A stretch of DNA of 23,674 bases from SCTD01 sp036675425 (GTDB lineage: Bacteria; Actinomycetota; Actinomycetes; Mycobacteriales; SCTD01), in NCBI GenBank assembly GCA_036675425.1, contig JAKFFB010000170.1, positions 1-23,674 on the forward strand. The letters run 5' to 3'. The position numbers and the translations under genes are program-made. Positions 8,099 to 16,246 of this stretch are shown piece after piece. Positions within the stretch are counted from its first letter, which is position 1. Each line of letters starts with the position of its first letter. The notes beneath the pieces were generated by a model. That model was not told the origin of the DNA. It was given only the letters and a program-made list of their open reading frames with translations, and searched no databases.

Positions 8099-8119
8099 CT
8101 ACCTGCACCCGGCGTGCAA
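8099..8119 (-). promoter_or_regulatory. Shared 21-bp palindromic element, copy 1
   Basis: On the minus strand the element reads TTGCACGC-N3-GTGCAGG-N-AG and contains TGCAC-N5-GTGCA (8104-8118). Between the palindrome and the ATG at 8061 are 42 bases. A copy matching at 17 of 21 positions is found at 13549-13569 with the same 42-base spacing to a secreted-protein gene. Candidate operator; the binding protein is unknown. Confidence 0.45.
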
Positions 8120-8167
8120 TCCGTCACGGCCAGACCAGGACGATCCGGGCAGCAGGTCCGAGTTCGC

Positions 8168-8173
8168 TAGCGT
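8168..8173 (+). promoter_or_regulatory. -10 hexamer TAGCGT of the RhtA-like gene
   Basis: TAGCGT ends 8 bases before GTG 8182, the spacing expected for a leaderless transcript starting at or next to the start codon. No clear -35 or ribosome site is seen. Confidence 0.45.
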
Positions 8174-8181
8174 CGCCGCCC

Positions 8182-9054
8182 GTGCCGGCCCCGTCCGAGC
8201 GCGTGCCGGCACCGCTGCTGGTGCTCGCCGCCATCGTCTCCGTGCAGGTGGGCAGCTCGGTCGCCAAGGGGCTGTTCGACGACCTCGGCGCCGCGGGGAC
8301 CACGCTGCTCCGGCTGGGTCTGGCGGCGCTCCTGCTGCTCGCCGTGCTGCGACCGGCGGTCCGCGCCTGGACCCGCGCCTCCTGGACCGCGGCGCTGCTG
8401 CTCGGCGGCGCCATGGCCGGGATGAACCTGGTCTTCTACCTGTCGCTGCGGACCGTGCCGCTCGGCGTGGCCGTGACCGTCGAGTTCCTCGGCCCGCTGC
8501 TGCTCGCGCTCGTGCAGACGCGGCGGGCGGTGGACCTGGTCTGGGCGGCGCTCGCCGCGGGCGGCGTCGCGCTGCTCGGGCTCGGCTCGGCGACGTCCGC
8601 CCCGCTGTCCGGGCTGCTGCTCGCCTTCGTCGCCGGGCTGTTCTGGGCCGGCTACATCGTGGCCAGCGCGCGGCTCGGTCAGCAGCTGCCCGGGACCGAC
8701 GGGCTGGCGGTCGCGCTCGCCTTCGCCGCGCTGCTCGTGCTGCCGTTCGGCGCCTCCGGCGCTGCTGCGGTCCTGGAGCGCCCGTCCCTGCTGCTGGGCG
8801 CGCTGGTCGTCGCGCTCCTGTCGTCGGTGATCTCGTACGGCCTGGAGCTCTCCGCGCTGCGCCGGATCCCGACCCGGGTCTTCGGGATCCTGATGAGCCT
8901 GGAGCCGGCGGCGGCCGCGGTCGCGGGGCTGGTCGTGCTGGGGGAGGCGCTCGGCAGCCGCGAGGTGCTCGCCCTGGTCCTCGTCAGCCTGGCCAGCGGC
9001 GGCATCACCCTCGCCCGCCGCAGGGACGAGCTCCCGGTGCAGCCGCTCGAGTGA
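8182..9054 (+). CDS. rhtA: EamA/DMT-family exporter, RhtA-like (threonine/homoserine efflux type)
   Basis: 290 residues, about ten hydrophobic helices, the length of E. coli RhtA (295). Recognisable RhtA-like stretches include SVQVGSSVAKGLFDDLGAAG (17-36), the TVPLGVAVTVEFLGPLLLAL region, ELSALRRIPTRVFGILMSLE and EPAAAAVAGLVVLGE. The family are inner-membrane drug/metabolite transporters that export small molecules; RhtA exports threonine and homoserine. Start GTG 8182 is preferred because TAGCGT lies 8 bases upstream; GTG 8203 is an in-frame alternative. It diverges from the secreted dipeptidase-like gene; if that protein releases amino acids outside, an amino-acid exporter next to it may be coincidence. 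Substrate is not proven. Confidence 0.88.
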   Translation: MPAPSERVPAPLLVLAAIVSVQVGSSVAKGLFDDLGAAGTTLLRLGLAALLLLAVLRPAVRAWTRASWTAALLLGGAMAGMNLVFYLSLRTVPLGVAVTVEFLGPLLLALVQTRRAVDLVWAALAAGGVALLGLGSATSAPLSGLLLAFVAGLFWAGYIVASARLGQQLPGTDGLAVALAFAALLVLPFGASGAAAVLERPSLLLGALVVALLSSVISYGLELSALRRIPTRVFGILMSLEPAAAAVAGLVVLGEALGSREVLALVLVSLASGGITLARRRDELPVQPLE

Positions 9055-9128
9055 GGTTCGCCCTTGTCGCGAGCCCCGACCAGGATCACCATCCGGCTGC
9101 GGGCGACGGTGCCCAGGGGGAGGCGGTC

Positions 9129-9422
9129 ATGTACGGAACGGTGATGACGGCGACGCTCACGGGGTCGGCGGACCAGCTGCGGTCGGCGGCCGAGGAGTGG
9201 GCGATGAAGCGCCCGGCGCCGGGCTTCCGGCGCGAGGAGATCCTCATCGGCGACGACGGCCGGTCCGTCGTGGCGGCGGTCTTCTTCGACAGCAAGGAGG
9301 ACTACGAGCGCCTCGCCGACGACCCCGAGCAGGACACCTGGTGGTCGGGGCAGATGGCGCCGCTGCTGTCGGACGTGACCTGGACCGACGGCAGCTGGCA
9401 GGCGCCGCTCACGCCCGGCTGA
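9129..9422 (+). CDS. Small ABM-like (dimeric alpha/beta barrel) protein
   Basis: 97 residues from ATG 9129 with a GGGGGAGG site just upstream. The layout, MYGTVMTATLTG, then a helix, then GFRREEILIGDDGRSVVAAVFFDSKEDYERL and a closing WWSGQMAPLL, resembles antibiotic-biosynthesis-monooxygenase-like ferredoxin folds. I do not recognise a specific function. It lies 74 bases after the RhtA-like gene and overlaps the convergent phosphatase gene by 14 bases at the 3' end, so no separate terminator exists between them. Confidence 0.75.
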   Translation: MYGTVMTATLTGSADQLRSAAEEWAMKRPAPGFRREEILIGDDGRSVVAAVFFDSKEDYERLADDPEQDTWWSGQMAPLLSDVTWTDGSWQAPLTPG

Positions 9423-11310
9423 TCGCTCGGGCCGCGGTCGCTGCGGCGACCAGTCCTGCGCCGGTCGCGGCGACGAGCCCGGTGGACCCGGTCGCGGGCA
9501 GCTGGTCTCCCGCGGTGGCCGGCGGAGCGGCGACCGGCCGGGCCGGCGCGGCGCCGCGGGTGACCCGCTCGAGCACGACGCGGTCGATCTCCACGCCGAG
9601 ATCGGTGATCGCGCGCAGGGTCATGGTGGTGCGCTGCCCCGGTCCGGCCGGGACCACGTCGACGGCGAGCACGGCGTAGTTGTCGTAGCGCGCCTGCGAC
9701 CAGTCGACGCTCTCCGCCTCCTGCGTGGCGGGGTTGCGGATCGCCTCGTCGTAGCCGGGGCCGCGCCAGATGTAGCTGTTGGGCACCTCCGGCCCGGCGC
9801 CGGGCGCGTCGTCCGGGATGCCGTCGCCGCGGTACCGCTCGGCGCTGCCGTCCTGGAACGGGTAGCGCCCGCGCCCGCCCGAGCCGGCGAGGACGTACGT
9901 CGTCCCGTCCTCGGCCGGGCGGACCGTGGAGCGGTCGGGCGCCTGCCGGGTCGAGGTGTTGCCGCGGATCGGGTTGGTCCGCTCGTACTGGTGGTTGTGC
10001 CCCTGCACGACGAGGTCGACGGAGTAGCGGTCGAACAGCGGCGCCAGCGCGTCGCGCACCCCGCCGTCGGAGGCGTGCGACTTGCTCGTCGAGAAGGCGC
10101 AGTGGTGGAAGAAGGCCACGATGAAGTCGACGGTCGGGTCGGCGCGGTAGGCGGCGAGCTGCTGCTCGAGCCAGGCGACCTGCGCCCCGCCGCTGTAGCC
10201 GGTCGCGGCGGGGATCTCGGCGGTGAGGTCGTTGGCGTCCAGGCTCAGCACCGCGACGTTGGCGTGGACGAACGTGTAGACCGACGGGCACCCGCTCGGG
10301 CCGTTGTCCGGCAGGTCCAGCCGCAGCAGGTGACCGCCGTAGCCGTGCGACGCGTCCGCGAACGGCGGAGCGTTCTGCGGCGTCCCGTAGAGCGCCTCGA
10401 GGTCGTGGTTGCCGGTCGCCAGCATCCAGGGCGTCGACGCGGCGCTCCGCTCGATCATCGCGAAGTAGACCGACCACGCGAACGGGTCGTAGTCGTTGGT
10501 GTCCGGCAGCTGGGTGCTGAACGTCTCCGGCGCGCCGAGCCCCTGCGGGTCGGCGTAGCAGATGTCGCCCGCCAGCAGGTGGAAAGCCGGTCGCTGCGCG
10601 ACGATCCGGTCGACCAGGGTGCTGGCCGGCCGCTCTGCCCGGCGGGTGTCGTCGGCGTCGTAGTGGTTGGTCACGTCGTGCCCGGACTGCGGGTGCTGCA
10701 CGTCGGTGCCGTGGTCGCCGAGGGCGGTGAAGGTGAACGGCGCGGCCACTCCACCGCGGGCGGGAGCCGTCGTGAAGGTGGCGTCCGGCGTCACGGTGCC
10801 GTCGGGCATGCGGAAGCGGTAGTGGTAGGTCCGCCCCGGCGTGAGGCTGTCGAGCGAGGCGTGCACGAAGAACTGCTCGGCGCCCGTGACGACCGGCCCG
10901 GCGGCGGGGATCTGCGACAGGAGCCGGCGGACCTCGACCTCGACCTGGTCGCCGTACGACCGGTCCAGTCCCACCTCGGCCACCAGCCGGCCGGCGGGCG
11001 GTGCGCCGGTGAGCTCCCCGGAGATCCGCATGGACGTGCGCGGATCGCTGCCGTACGTCAGCCGTCGCCCCATCACCGTGACGCCGTCGGCGGCGTAGGC
11101 GCGGGACACCGCCCGGGCGAAGGGGTCGGTGCTGATCGCGAGCGCGGCGAGCGCCGCTCCGCCGCCCTTGAGGGCTGCGCGCCGGCTCACCGGGTGCCGC
11201 CGCAGGTAGCGCGTGACCCAGTCCGCCTGCTCCGCGATCGACATGTCCCTGGCGATGCGCGCAGGGACACCGGAGCGCGGGATCTCGCCCGACGGGGAGC
11301 GCTGGGTCAC
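9409..11310 (-). CDS. Tat-exported purple-acid-phosphatase-like metallophosphoesterase with LPATG wall-sorting signal
   Basis: 633 residues from GTG 11310. Twin-arginine motif SRRAALK (42-48) and a hydrophobic stretch form a Tat signal. A fibronectin-like N-terminal domain (about 75-185) precedes a calcineurin-like phosphoesterase domain with GDHG (198-201), GDICYAD (248-254), GNHD (300-303), HH (402-403) and GHNHQYER (437-444), the order and wording of purple acid phosphatases. The C-terminus is an Ala/Pro linker, LPATG (604-608), a hydrophobic segment and a short basic tail, so sortase anchoring to the cell wall is expected. Likely an extracellular phosphatase or phosphodiesterase. GTG 11310 is chosen because TACTCT lies 6 bases upstream; ATG 11244 (611 residues) is the alternative. 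No sortase gene is in the window. Confidence 0.9.
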   Translation of the reverse strand: MTQRSPSGEIPRSGVPARIARDMSIAEQADWVTRYLRRHPVSRRAALKGGGAALAALAISTDPFARAVSRAYAADGVTVMGRRLTYGSDPRTSMRISGELTGAPPAGRLVAEVGLDRSYGDQVEVEVRRLLSQIPAAGPVVTGAEQFFVHASLDSLTPGRTYHYRFRMPDGTVTPDATFTTAPARGGVAAPFTFTALGDHGTDVQHPQSGHDVTNHYDADDTRRAERPASTLVDRIVAQRPAFHLLAGDICYADPQGLGAPETFSTQLPDTNDYDPFAWSVYFAMIERSAASTPWMLATGNHDLEALYGTPQNAPPFADASHGYGGHLLRLDLPDNGPSGCPSVYTFVHANVAVLSLDANDLTAEIPAATGYSGGAQVAWLEQQLAAYRADPTVDFIVAFFHHCAFSTSKSHASDGGVRDALAPLFDRYSVDLVVQGHNHQYERTNPIRGNTSTRQAPDRSTVRPAEDGTTYVLAGSGGRGRYPFQDGSAERYRGDGIPDDAPGAGPEVPNSYIWRGPGYDEAIRNPATQEAESVDWSQARYDNYAVLAVDVVPAGPGQRTTMTLRAITDLGVEIDRVVLERVTRGAAPARPVAAPPATAGDQLPATGSTGLVAATGAGLVAAATAARAISRA

Positions 11311-11316
11311 GCGGGG

Positions 11317-11322
11317 AGAGTA
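11317..11322 (-). promoter_or_regulatory. -10 hexamer TACTCT of the phosphatase gene
   Basis: On the minus strand TACTCT ends 6 bases before GTG 11310, which supports that start and a leaderless transcript. No -35 box with good match is present. Confidence 0.5.
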
Positions 11323-11518
11323 CGGGCTGGCGATGCTCTTGCACGGCGCCGGGCACGAGCGCATAGTCCGTGCGTTGGCCGCGCGCGCAGACGCGGGCCC
11401 GCCCCGGGAACGCGATGCGCGCGAGCGCCGGCTGCGGGCACCCGGGAGCCTGTGCCGCAGGCCCTGCCCTCGAGATCCTGCCGCGCCGCCGGTGGTCCGA
11501 CGCGAGGGGGAGAGCACC

Positions 11519-11998
11519 ATGGGTCGAGCACGAGAGATCATGGACAGGCTGACGGCGGCAGTGCTGGCCGGTGACCGGTCCGCGATCCTGCGCGTCTACG
11601 CGGAGGACGCCGTCGCCGAGAGCCCCGATGCCGGCCGGCTGGTCGGTCGCGACGCGATCGCGGACTACCTGCTCGGGTTCAGCCAGGCATTCCCGGACCT
11701 CAGGTTCGAGGTCACGGCCGAGATCGAGACCGATGACACCGCGGTCGACGAGGGCTACATGATCGGCACCCACACCGGCCCGATCGTCACGGCCGACGGG
11801 GAGGTGCCCGCGACAGGCAGGGCGATCCGCCTGCGCGAGTGCGACGTCCTCACAGCGCGGGACGGACTGGCGATCCAGCACCGGTTCTACTTCGACCAGC
11901 TCGAGCTCATGACGCAGCTGGGGCTCAGCGAGGAGCAGACCATCGTGCTCCCCGAGCAGCAGGCGCGCACCGAGTCACGAGTCGGCGCCCAGGGCTGA
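11519..11998 (+). CDS. SnoaL-like / NTF2-fold protein
   Basis: 159 residues from ATG 11519, with a GGGGGAGA ribosome site upstream. The N-terminal helix with RLTAAVLAGDRSAILRVYAEDAVAESP, then GRLVGRDAIADYLLGFSQAFPDLRFEV, is the standard SnoaL-like pattern of a cone-shaped alpha+beta fold used by polyketide cyclases and many small isomerases or binding proteins. Specific substrate unknown. The cupin gene follows after 13 bases with its own strong ribosome site, so the two are likely one operon. The 208-base upstream region is divergent with the phosphatase gene. Confidence 0.8.
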   Translation: MGRAREIMDRLTAAVLAGDRSAILRVYAEDAVAESPDAGRLVGRDAIADYLLGFSQAFPDLRFEVTAEIETDDTAVDEGYMIGTHTGPIVTADGEVPATGRAIRLRECDVLTARDGLAIQHRFYFDQLELMTQLGLSEEQTIVLPEQQARTESRVGAQG

Positions 11999-12011
11999 GG
12001 GGGAGATCGCG

Positions 12012-12383
12012 ATGACGATGACGCAGCCGCTCGAGCACCGCCGCTTCGACGAGCCCGACGAGGTCAGGGAGGGTGCCAACTGGCGGATGGAGCTGGTCAC
12101 GCTGGCCGGTCACGCCCAGATCGGCCGGATCACGCTGCAGCCAGGCTGGCGCTGGTCGCAGGACGTGAAGCCGGTCGCCGGCACGGAGCTGTGCGAGGCC
12201 CCGCACCAGCAGTACCAGGTGTCCGGCCGCATGCACCTGCTCATGGCGGACGGCACCGAGCTCGAGACCGGACCGGGCGACATCACGTCGCTGCCGCCCG
12301 GCCACGACGCGTGGGTCCTCGGCGACGAGCCGGTCGTGGCGATCGACTGGCAGGGCGCGTCAGTGTGGGCGCACCCGCGCTGA
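12012..12383 (+). CDS. Cupin domain protein
   Basis: 123 residues from ATG 12012, with GGGGGAG upstream. One conserved beta-barrel cupin domain: RITLQPGWRWSQDVKP, then HQQYQVSGRMHLLMADGTE, then ETGPGDITSLPPGHDAWVLGDEP. The PGD-x-PPGHD second motif is typical. Small single-domain cupins can bind metal or ligands; no specific activity can be assigned. It is co-directional and nearly contiguous with the SnoaL-like gene, so the pair probably acts on or responds to a shared compound. Confidence 0.82.
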   Translation: MTMTQPLEHRRFDEPDEVREGANWRMELVTLAGHAQIGRITLQPGWRWSQDVKPVAGTELCEAPHQQYQVSGRMHLLMADGTELETGPGDITSLPPGHDAWVLGDEPVVAIDWQGASVWAHPR

Positions 12384-12399
12384 CGACCTGAAGGGATCA

Positions 12400-12416
12400 G
12401 GCGGAACCGGTCCGCC
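12400..12416 (+). terminator. Weak hairpin after the cupin gene
   Basis: GGCGGA (12400-12405) pairs with TCCGCC (12411-12416) across a five-base loop, 17 bases past the cupin stop. A further 6-bp inverted repeat, TCCGCT and AGCGGA, is at 12458-12477. Together they may terminate the SnoaL/cupin unit; no T-run. Confidence 0.35.
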
Positions 12417-12521
12417 GCCGGCGCAGCGCCAGTCCCGCGAGGGCGCAGGTCGTCGGATCCGCTGACGCCGTAGCGGACCGCTCTGCCCGATCTCGTGGTG
12501 CGCTCGACCGCGCAGATGCTG

Positions 12522-12527
12522 CACGAT
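12522..12527 (+). promoter_or_regulatory. -10 hexamer CACGAT of the HhH-GPD gene
   Basis: CACGAT ends 7 bases before ATG 12535. This agrees with the leaderless spacing seen elsewhere in the window and favours the second of two nearby ATG codons as start. Confidence 0.4.
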
Positions 12528-12534
12528 GACCGCC

Positions 12535-13106
12535 ATGCCCACGCTGCACCTGTCCCAGGACCCCGACGCCGACGCGCTGCTGTCGAAGGACCCGCTCGCG
12601 CTGCTCCTGGGGATGCTGCTGGACCAGCAGTTCCCCATGGAGGCTGCGTTCGCCGGCCCCTGGAAGCTGAAGCAGCGGCTCGGCCACCTGGACGCCGAGC
12701 GGATCGCCGCGACCGATCCGGAGGAGCTCCTCGCAGCGATGCGCCAGCCACCGGTCGTGCACCGGTTCCCCGGCTCCATGGCGGGTCGGGTGCAGGCCGT
12801 CTGCACGATCGTCGCGACGGAGTACGGCAACGACGCCTCGCGCATCTGGAAGAAGGCCCGGTCCGGCCAGGAGCTGCTGGAGCGGCTGCAGGCGCTGCCG
12901 GGATTCGGTGAGCAGAAGGCGAAGATCTTCATCGCGCTGCTCGGCAAGCAGCTCGGCCTGAAGGCCGAGGGCTGGCGCGAGGCAGCCGGCGCCTACGGCG
13001 AGGAGGGGTCGACCCGCAGCGTCGCCGACGTCAGGGACAAGGACTCGCTGCTGGCGGTCCGAGCCTTCAAGAAGGAGGCGAAGGCTGCCGCGAAGGCGGC
13101 GAAGGG

Positions 13107-13110
<4 letters not shown>
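12535..13110 (+). CDS. HhH-GPD-type base-excision repair-like protein (uncharacterised family)
   Basis: 191 residues from ATG 12535; ATG 12526 is three codons upstream. The sequence opens with MPTLHLSQDPDADALLSKDP, matching a small actinobacterial HhH-GPD family. A helix-hairpin-helix is visible at LPGFGEQKAK (121-130) followed by IFIALLGKQ. Known HhH-GPD enzymes are DNA glycosylases, but here the position of the Nth catalytic lysine is Q127 and no VDTHV-type motif with the catalytic aspartate is seen, so glycosylase activity is uncertain. The Lys/Ala-rich end (KEAKAAAKAAKG) may bind DNA. It converges with dtd, and their stop codons overlap in CTAG. Confidence 0.85.
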
Positions 13111-13529
<419 letters not shown>

Positions 13530-13548
13530 CCGTCGTGTCTACCGCTCG

Positions 13549-13569
13549 TTGCACGCGACGTGCAGGCAG
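13549..13569 (+). promoter_or_regulatory. Shared 21-bp palindromic element, copy 2
   Basis: TTGCACGC-N3-GTGCAGG-N-AG, containing TGCAC-N5-GTGCA at 13550-13564. The palindrome ends 42 bases before GTG 13607 of the LVIVD gene, and its near edge is 20 bases from the dtd start on the other side. It is the partner of 8099-8119. Candidate operator for the secreted protein gene, or for both divergent genes. Confidence 0.45.
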
Positions 13570-13606
13570 CCCGGCCTGCGCCGACCGCCGACCCCCTGGA
13601 GCCGAC

Positions 13607-15082
13607 GTGCGCCCCACTCTCCGCCTGCTCACCGCGAGCGCCTGCCTGGCCTCGCTGGCCGCCGGCACGCTCGCCGCGAACGCCGGTCTGACGCCGGTCG
13701 ACCTGACCGCGGTCAGCAGCTACCTGGCGACGCACGGCGCGGCGGCTGACGCGAGCGAGGGCGGCGGCACGGTCGCGGGGGCGACGCCGCGGGCGAGGTG
13801 CGGACCGGGGTCGCTCCCGGAGACCGGTCGCCAGGGACGGGTCCCGACGGCGGACTACGAGAGCGGTCGCGCGGCGCAGGGCTACACCTGCAACGCCGAG
13901 CAGGTCGGCCACTACGGCAGGAGCGGCGGCTTCCAGGTGCACCGCTACGTCGACGCGACCGGGGGCGAGTGCGCCTACTACGACAGCACGCTGCTGTTCC
14001 CGAACGACCCCGTCACGACGCAGTCCGAGCCGGGCACGTACGTCCTGGACATGAGCGACCCGGCGAACCCCGTGCGCACGGCCTTCCTCCCGACGTACGC
14101 CACCAGCAGCCCGCACGAGTCGCTGCGGCTCAGCACCGAGCGCGGGCTGCTCGTCGCCGTCGGCGGCTCGCCGGCCACGGCCCCCGGCCTGGTCGACGTC
14201 TACGACGTCTCGGGCGACTGCCGCCAGCCGGTGCTCAAGTCCTCGACGCCGCTGGGCTTCTTCGGCCACGAGAGCGGCTTCTCCGTCGACGGCAGGACCT
14301 TCTACGTCGCCACCACCGCGCAGGCCAACATCATCGCCATCGACCTGGAGGACCCGGCTCTGCCCACGATCGTCTGGCAGAGCAGCGAGTGGACCAGCCA
14401 CGGGATGAACCTGTCCGACGACGGCACCCGGCTCTACGTCACCGACATGGACAACAACGGCATCACGATCCTCGACGTGAGCGAGATCCAGGCGCGCAAG
14501 GCCGACCCGCAGGTGCGCGAGATCAGCAAGCTGACCTGGCCCGAGGCCTCCATCCCGCAGAACTCCATCCCGGTCACCATCAAGGGCAAGAAGTACCTCG
14601 TGGAGGTCGACGAGTACTCGCGGAACGTGACGTCGTACGACCCGATGTCGCCGGTGGGGGCGGCCCGCATCATCGACATCTCCGACGAGACCAGGCCCAA
14701 GGTCGTGTCGAACATCCGGCTCGAGGTGAACCAGCCCGAGGCCCGGCGCGACGACCAGAAGGACGACCCGGGCGCGCAGTACGGCGTGCAGGGCTACGCC
14801 GGCCACTACTGCTCGGTGCCGCAGCGCGAGGAGCCGGGCATCGTCGCCTGCAGCTTCATCCTGTCGGGCCTGCGGGTCTTCGACATCCGCAACCCGGAGA
14901 AGCCGAAGGAGATCGCGTACTTCAACCAGCCCGCGCCGATCGGCTTCCCGCTCAAGAGCGGCGCGTACGCGATGTCCGCGCCGGCGTTCGCGCCCGAGCG
15001 GAACGAGATCTGGTACTCCGACGGCAACTCCGGCTTCTACAGCGTGCGCCTGACCAACGACGTCTGGCCGCGTCGCAAGTGA
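13607..15082 (+). CDS. Secreted LVIVD-repeat beta-propeller-like protein
   Basis: 491 residues from GTG 13607, with GGAG six bases upstream. A signal peptide (LRLLTASACLASLAAGTLAA, about 5-24) precedes the mature region. Repeated blocks follow, such as GTYVLDMSDPANPVRTAFLP, GLVDVYDVSGDCRQP, AARIIDISDETRPKVV and LRVFDIRNPEKPKEIAYF. These are typical LVIVD units (hydrophobic strand, D-I/V-S/R, P-x-x-P), as in bacterial secreted propeller proteins. Several Cys residues in the mature part could form disulfides. Role unknown; such proteins may bind partners at the cell surface. The SDR gene starts within its stop codon (GTGA), implying translational coupling. Confidence 0.87.
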   Translation: MRPTLRLLTASACLASLAAGTLAANAGLTPVDLTAVSSYLATHGAAADASEGGGTVAGATPRARCGPGSLPETGRQGRVPTADYESGRAAQGYTCNAEQVGHYGRSGGFQVHRYVDATGGECAYYDSTLLFPNDPVTTQSEPGTYVLDMSDPANPVRTAFLPTYATSSPHESLRLSTERGLLVAVGGSPATAPGLVDVYDVSGDCRQPVLKSSTPLGFFGHESGFSVDGRTFYVATTAQANIIAIDLEDPALPTIVWQSSEWTSHGMNLSDDGTRLYVTDMDNNGITILDVSEIQARKADPQVREISKLTWPEASIPQNSIPVTIKGKKYLVEVDEYSRNVTSYDPMSPVGAARIIDISDETRPKVVSNIRLEVNQPEARRDDQKDDPGAQYGVQGYAGHYCSVPQREEPGIVACSFILSGLRVFDIRNPEKPKEIAYFNQPAPIGFPLKSGAYAMSAPAFAPERNEIWYSDGNSGFYSVRLTNDVWPRRK

Positions 15083-15810
15083 GCCGTCGGGTCCTCGTCA
15101 CCGGCGGGTCGCGCGGCATCGGCCGCGCGGTCTGCGAGGCGTTCGCGGCGCAGGGCGACCGGGTCGCGGTGCACAGCACCAAGGGCACCTGGCTGGACCT
15201 GCCCGGTGGTCCGCACACCTCGGTGGCCGGCGACCTGGCCGACCCGCAGGCGGTCGAGCAGCTCGTGGCCGAGGCCGTCGAGGAGCTCGGCGGGCTCGAC
15301 GTGCTGGTCAACAACGCCGGCGTCTACGACGAGCTCGACCCGCTGACGGCGACGTACGCGCAGTGGCAGGAGAACTGGCGCCGGACCGTCGACGTCGACC
15401 TGCTCGGCTCGGCCTGGGTGACCTTCTGCGCGCTCCCGGCGCTGCGCTCGTCCGGCTCGGGCCGCGTGGTCAACGTCGGCTCCCGGGGCGCGTCGCGCGG
15501 GGAGCCGACCGCCGTGGCCTACGCCGCGGCGAAGGCCGGGCTGACCGCGATGGGGCAGTCGCTCGCGGTGGCGCTCGCCCCGCACGGCATCGCCGTCGGC
15601 AGCGTGCTCCCCGGCTTCGTCGAGACCGAGATGGCTGCGCACGTGCTCGACGGGCCACGTGGGGACGCCGTCCGCGCGCAGAGCCCGGCCGGTCGGGTCG
15701 CCACACCCGAGGAGGTCGCCGCGGCGGTGCTCTTCCTGGCGGGGGAGCGGTCCTTCTGGTCGACCGGAGCCGTCCTCGACGTCAACGGCGCGAGCTACCT
15801 GCGCACCTGA
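15079..15810 (+). CDS. Short-chain dehydrogenase/reductase (classical SDR)
   Basis: 243 residues from GTG 15079, overlapping the LVIVD stop by four bases. Coenzyme site TGGSRGIG (8-15), NNAG (78-81), catalytic serine in NVGSRGAS (S135 most likely), and Y148/K152 in YAAAK; the late VLPGFVETEM and GAVLDVNGA stretches are also standard. It is a cytosolic NAD(P)-dependent oxidoreductase; the substrate is not evident. HSTKG in place of an acidic or paired basic residue after the second strand hints at NADP use (inference). The tight coupling to a secreted protein is odd, since the two products act in different compartments. Confidence 0.93.
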   Translation: MSRRVLVTGGSRGIGRAVCEAFAAQGDRVAVHSTKGTWLDLPGGPHTSVAGDLADPQAVEQLVAEAVEELGGLDVLVNNAGVYDELDPLTATYAQWQENWRRTVDVDLLGSAWVTFCALPALRSSGSGRVVNVGSRGASRGEPTAVAYAAAKAGLTAMGQSLAVALAPHGIAVGSVLPGFVETEMAAHVLDGPRGDAVRAQSPAGRVATPEEVAAAVLFLAGERSFWSTGAVLDVNGASYLRT

Positions 15811-15826
15811 CGCGGAGAAGTGCGTG

Positions 15827-16153
15827 TCAGTCCTGGTCGATGACCTTGCCGGGGTCGATCTCGAGGCGGACCGGCTCCTCGACCGGGCGGTCCACGAGGG
15901 AGTGCTTGCGGCGCCGCCGGCCGACGGTCGGCCCGGCGTTCGCCATGACCACCCCGAACCACGGCAGCGCCACGGCGCCGACCATGAAGACGCCCTTCCA
16001 CGGCAGGCTCACCGGCAGCATCACCGCGAGGATCACGCACACGATGCGGAGGCTCTGCGTCAGGACGTAGCGGCGCTGCCGGATCGCGATGTCCTCGCTG
16101 TGGCTGCGGCGCGCGGAGGTGACGATCGCCGGGGCCGAGCGGTCGTGCCGCAC
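15827..16153 (-). CDS. DUF3099 family two-helix membrane protein
   Basis: 108 residues from GTG 16153, chosen because AGGAGG lies 5 bases upstream. The N-terminus (APAIVTSARRSHSEDIAIRQ) is the conserved DUF3099 signature, followed by two hydrophobic helices (about 34-50 and 52-72) and a basic RRRRKHS stretch, then an acidic tail. Function unknown; widespread in actinobacteria. Its stop lies 16 bases from the convergent SDR stop. A perfect 9-bp hairpin just upstream of the ribosome site may be in its leader. Confidence 0.9.
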   Translation of the reverse strand: MRHDRSAPAIVTSARRSHSEDIAIRQRRYVLTQSLRIVCVILAVMLPVSLPWKGVFMVGAVALPWFGVVMANAGPTVGRRRRKHSLVDRPVEEPVRLEIDPGKVIDQD

Positions 16154-16169
16154 CGGAGCCTCCTGCCCA

Positions 16170-16192
16170 GCGCCGCTGCCCGTCAGCGGCGC
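16170..16192 (-). promoter_or_regulatory. Perfect 9-bp hairpin upstream of the DUF3099 ribosome site
   Basis: GCGCCGCTG (16170-16178) and CAGCGGCGC (16184-16192) pair fully around a 5-base loop. On the minus strand the hairpin ends 5 bases before the AGGAGG site. It could be a leader structure, an operator, or part of a divergent promoter region shared with the YbaK-type gene. Confidence 0.45.
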
Positions 16193-16234
16193 ACCTCCAG
16201 TCTGCGCCCGCGCGGAGCGGAGTGCACGCCGGGG

Positions 16235-16240
16235 CAGACT
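16235..16240 (+). promoter_or_regulatory. -10 hexamer CAGACT of the YbaK-type gene
   Basis: CAGACT ends 6 bases before GTG 16247. TGCACGC occurs as a direct repeat at 16223-16229 and 16240-16246, flanking the hexamer with 17-base periodicity. Leaderless start likely. Confidence 0.5.
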
Positions 16241-16246
16241 GCACGC

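Noticed and set aside
5194..9054. A 1286-codon plus-strand open frame
   Set aside because: Only the last 290 codons (RhtA-like) have a recognisable protein; the rest is antisense to the dipeptidase-like gene, a common effect of high GC.
11311..11518. Possible small gene or riboswitch in the divergent region before the SnoaL-like gene
   Set aside because: No frame with sensible composition and no recognisable riboswitch core; only GC-rich imperfect repeats.
9302..11881. A long minus-strand frame over the phosphatase region
   Set aside because: Shadow of the phosphatase gene in another frame; composition is Arg/Ala/Gly-rich with no domain.
13798..15078. N-terminal extension of the SDR frame through the LVIVD gene
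   Set aside because: The extension is a frame shadow; the SDR coenzyme site begins 8 residues after GTG 15079.
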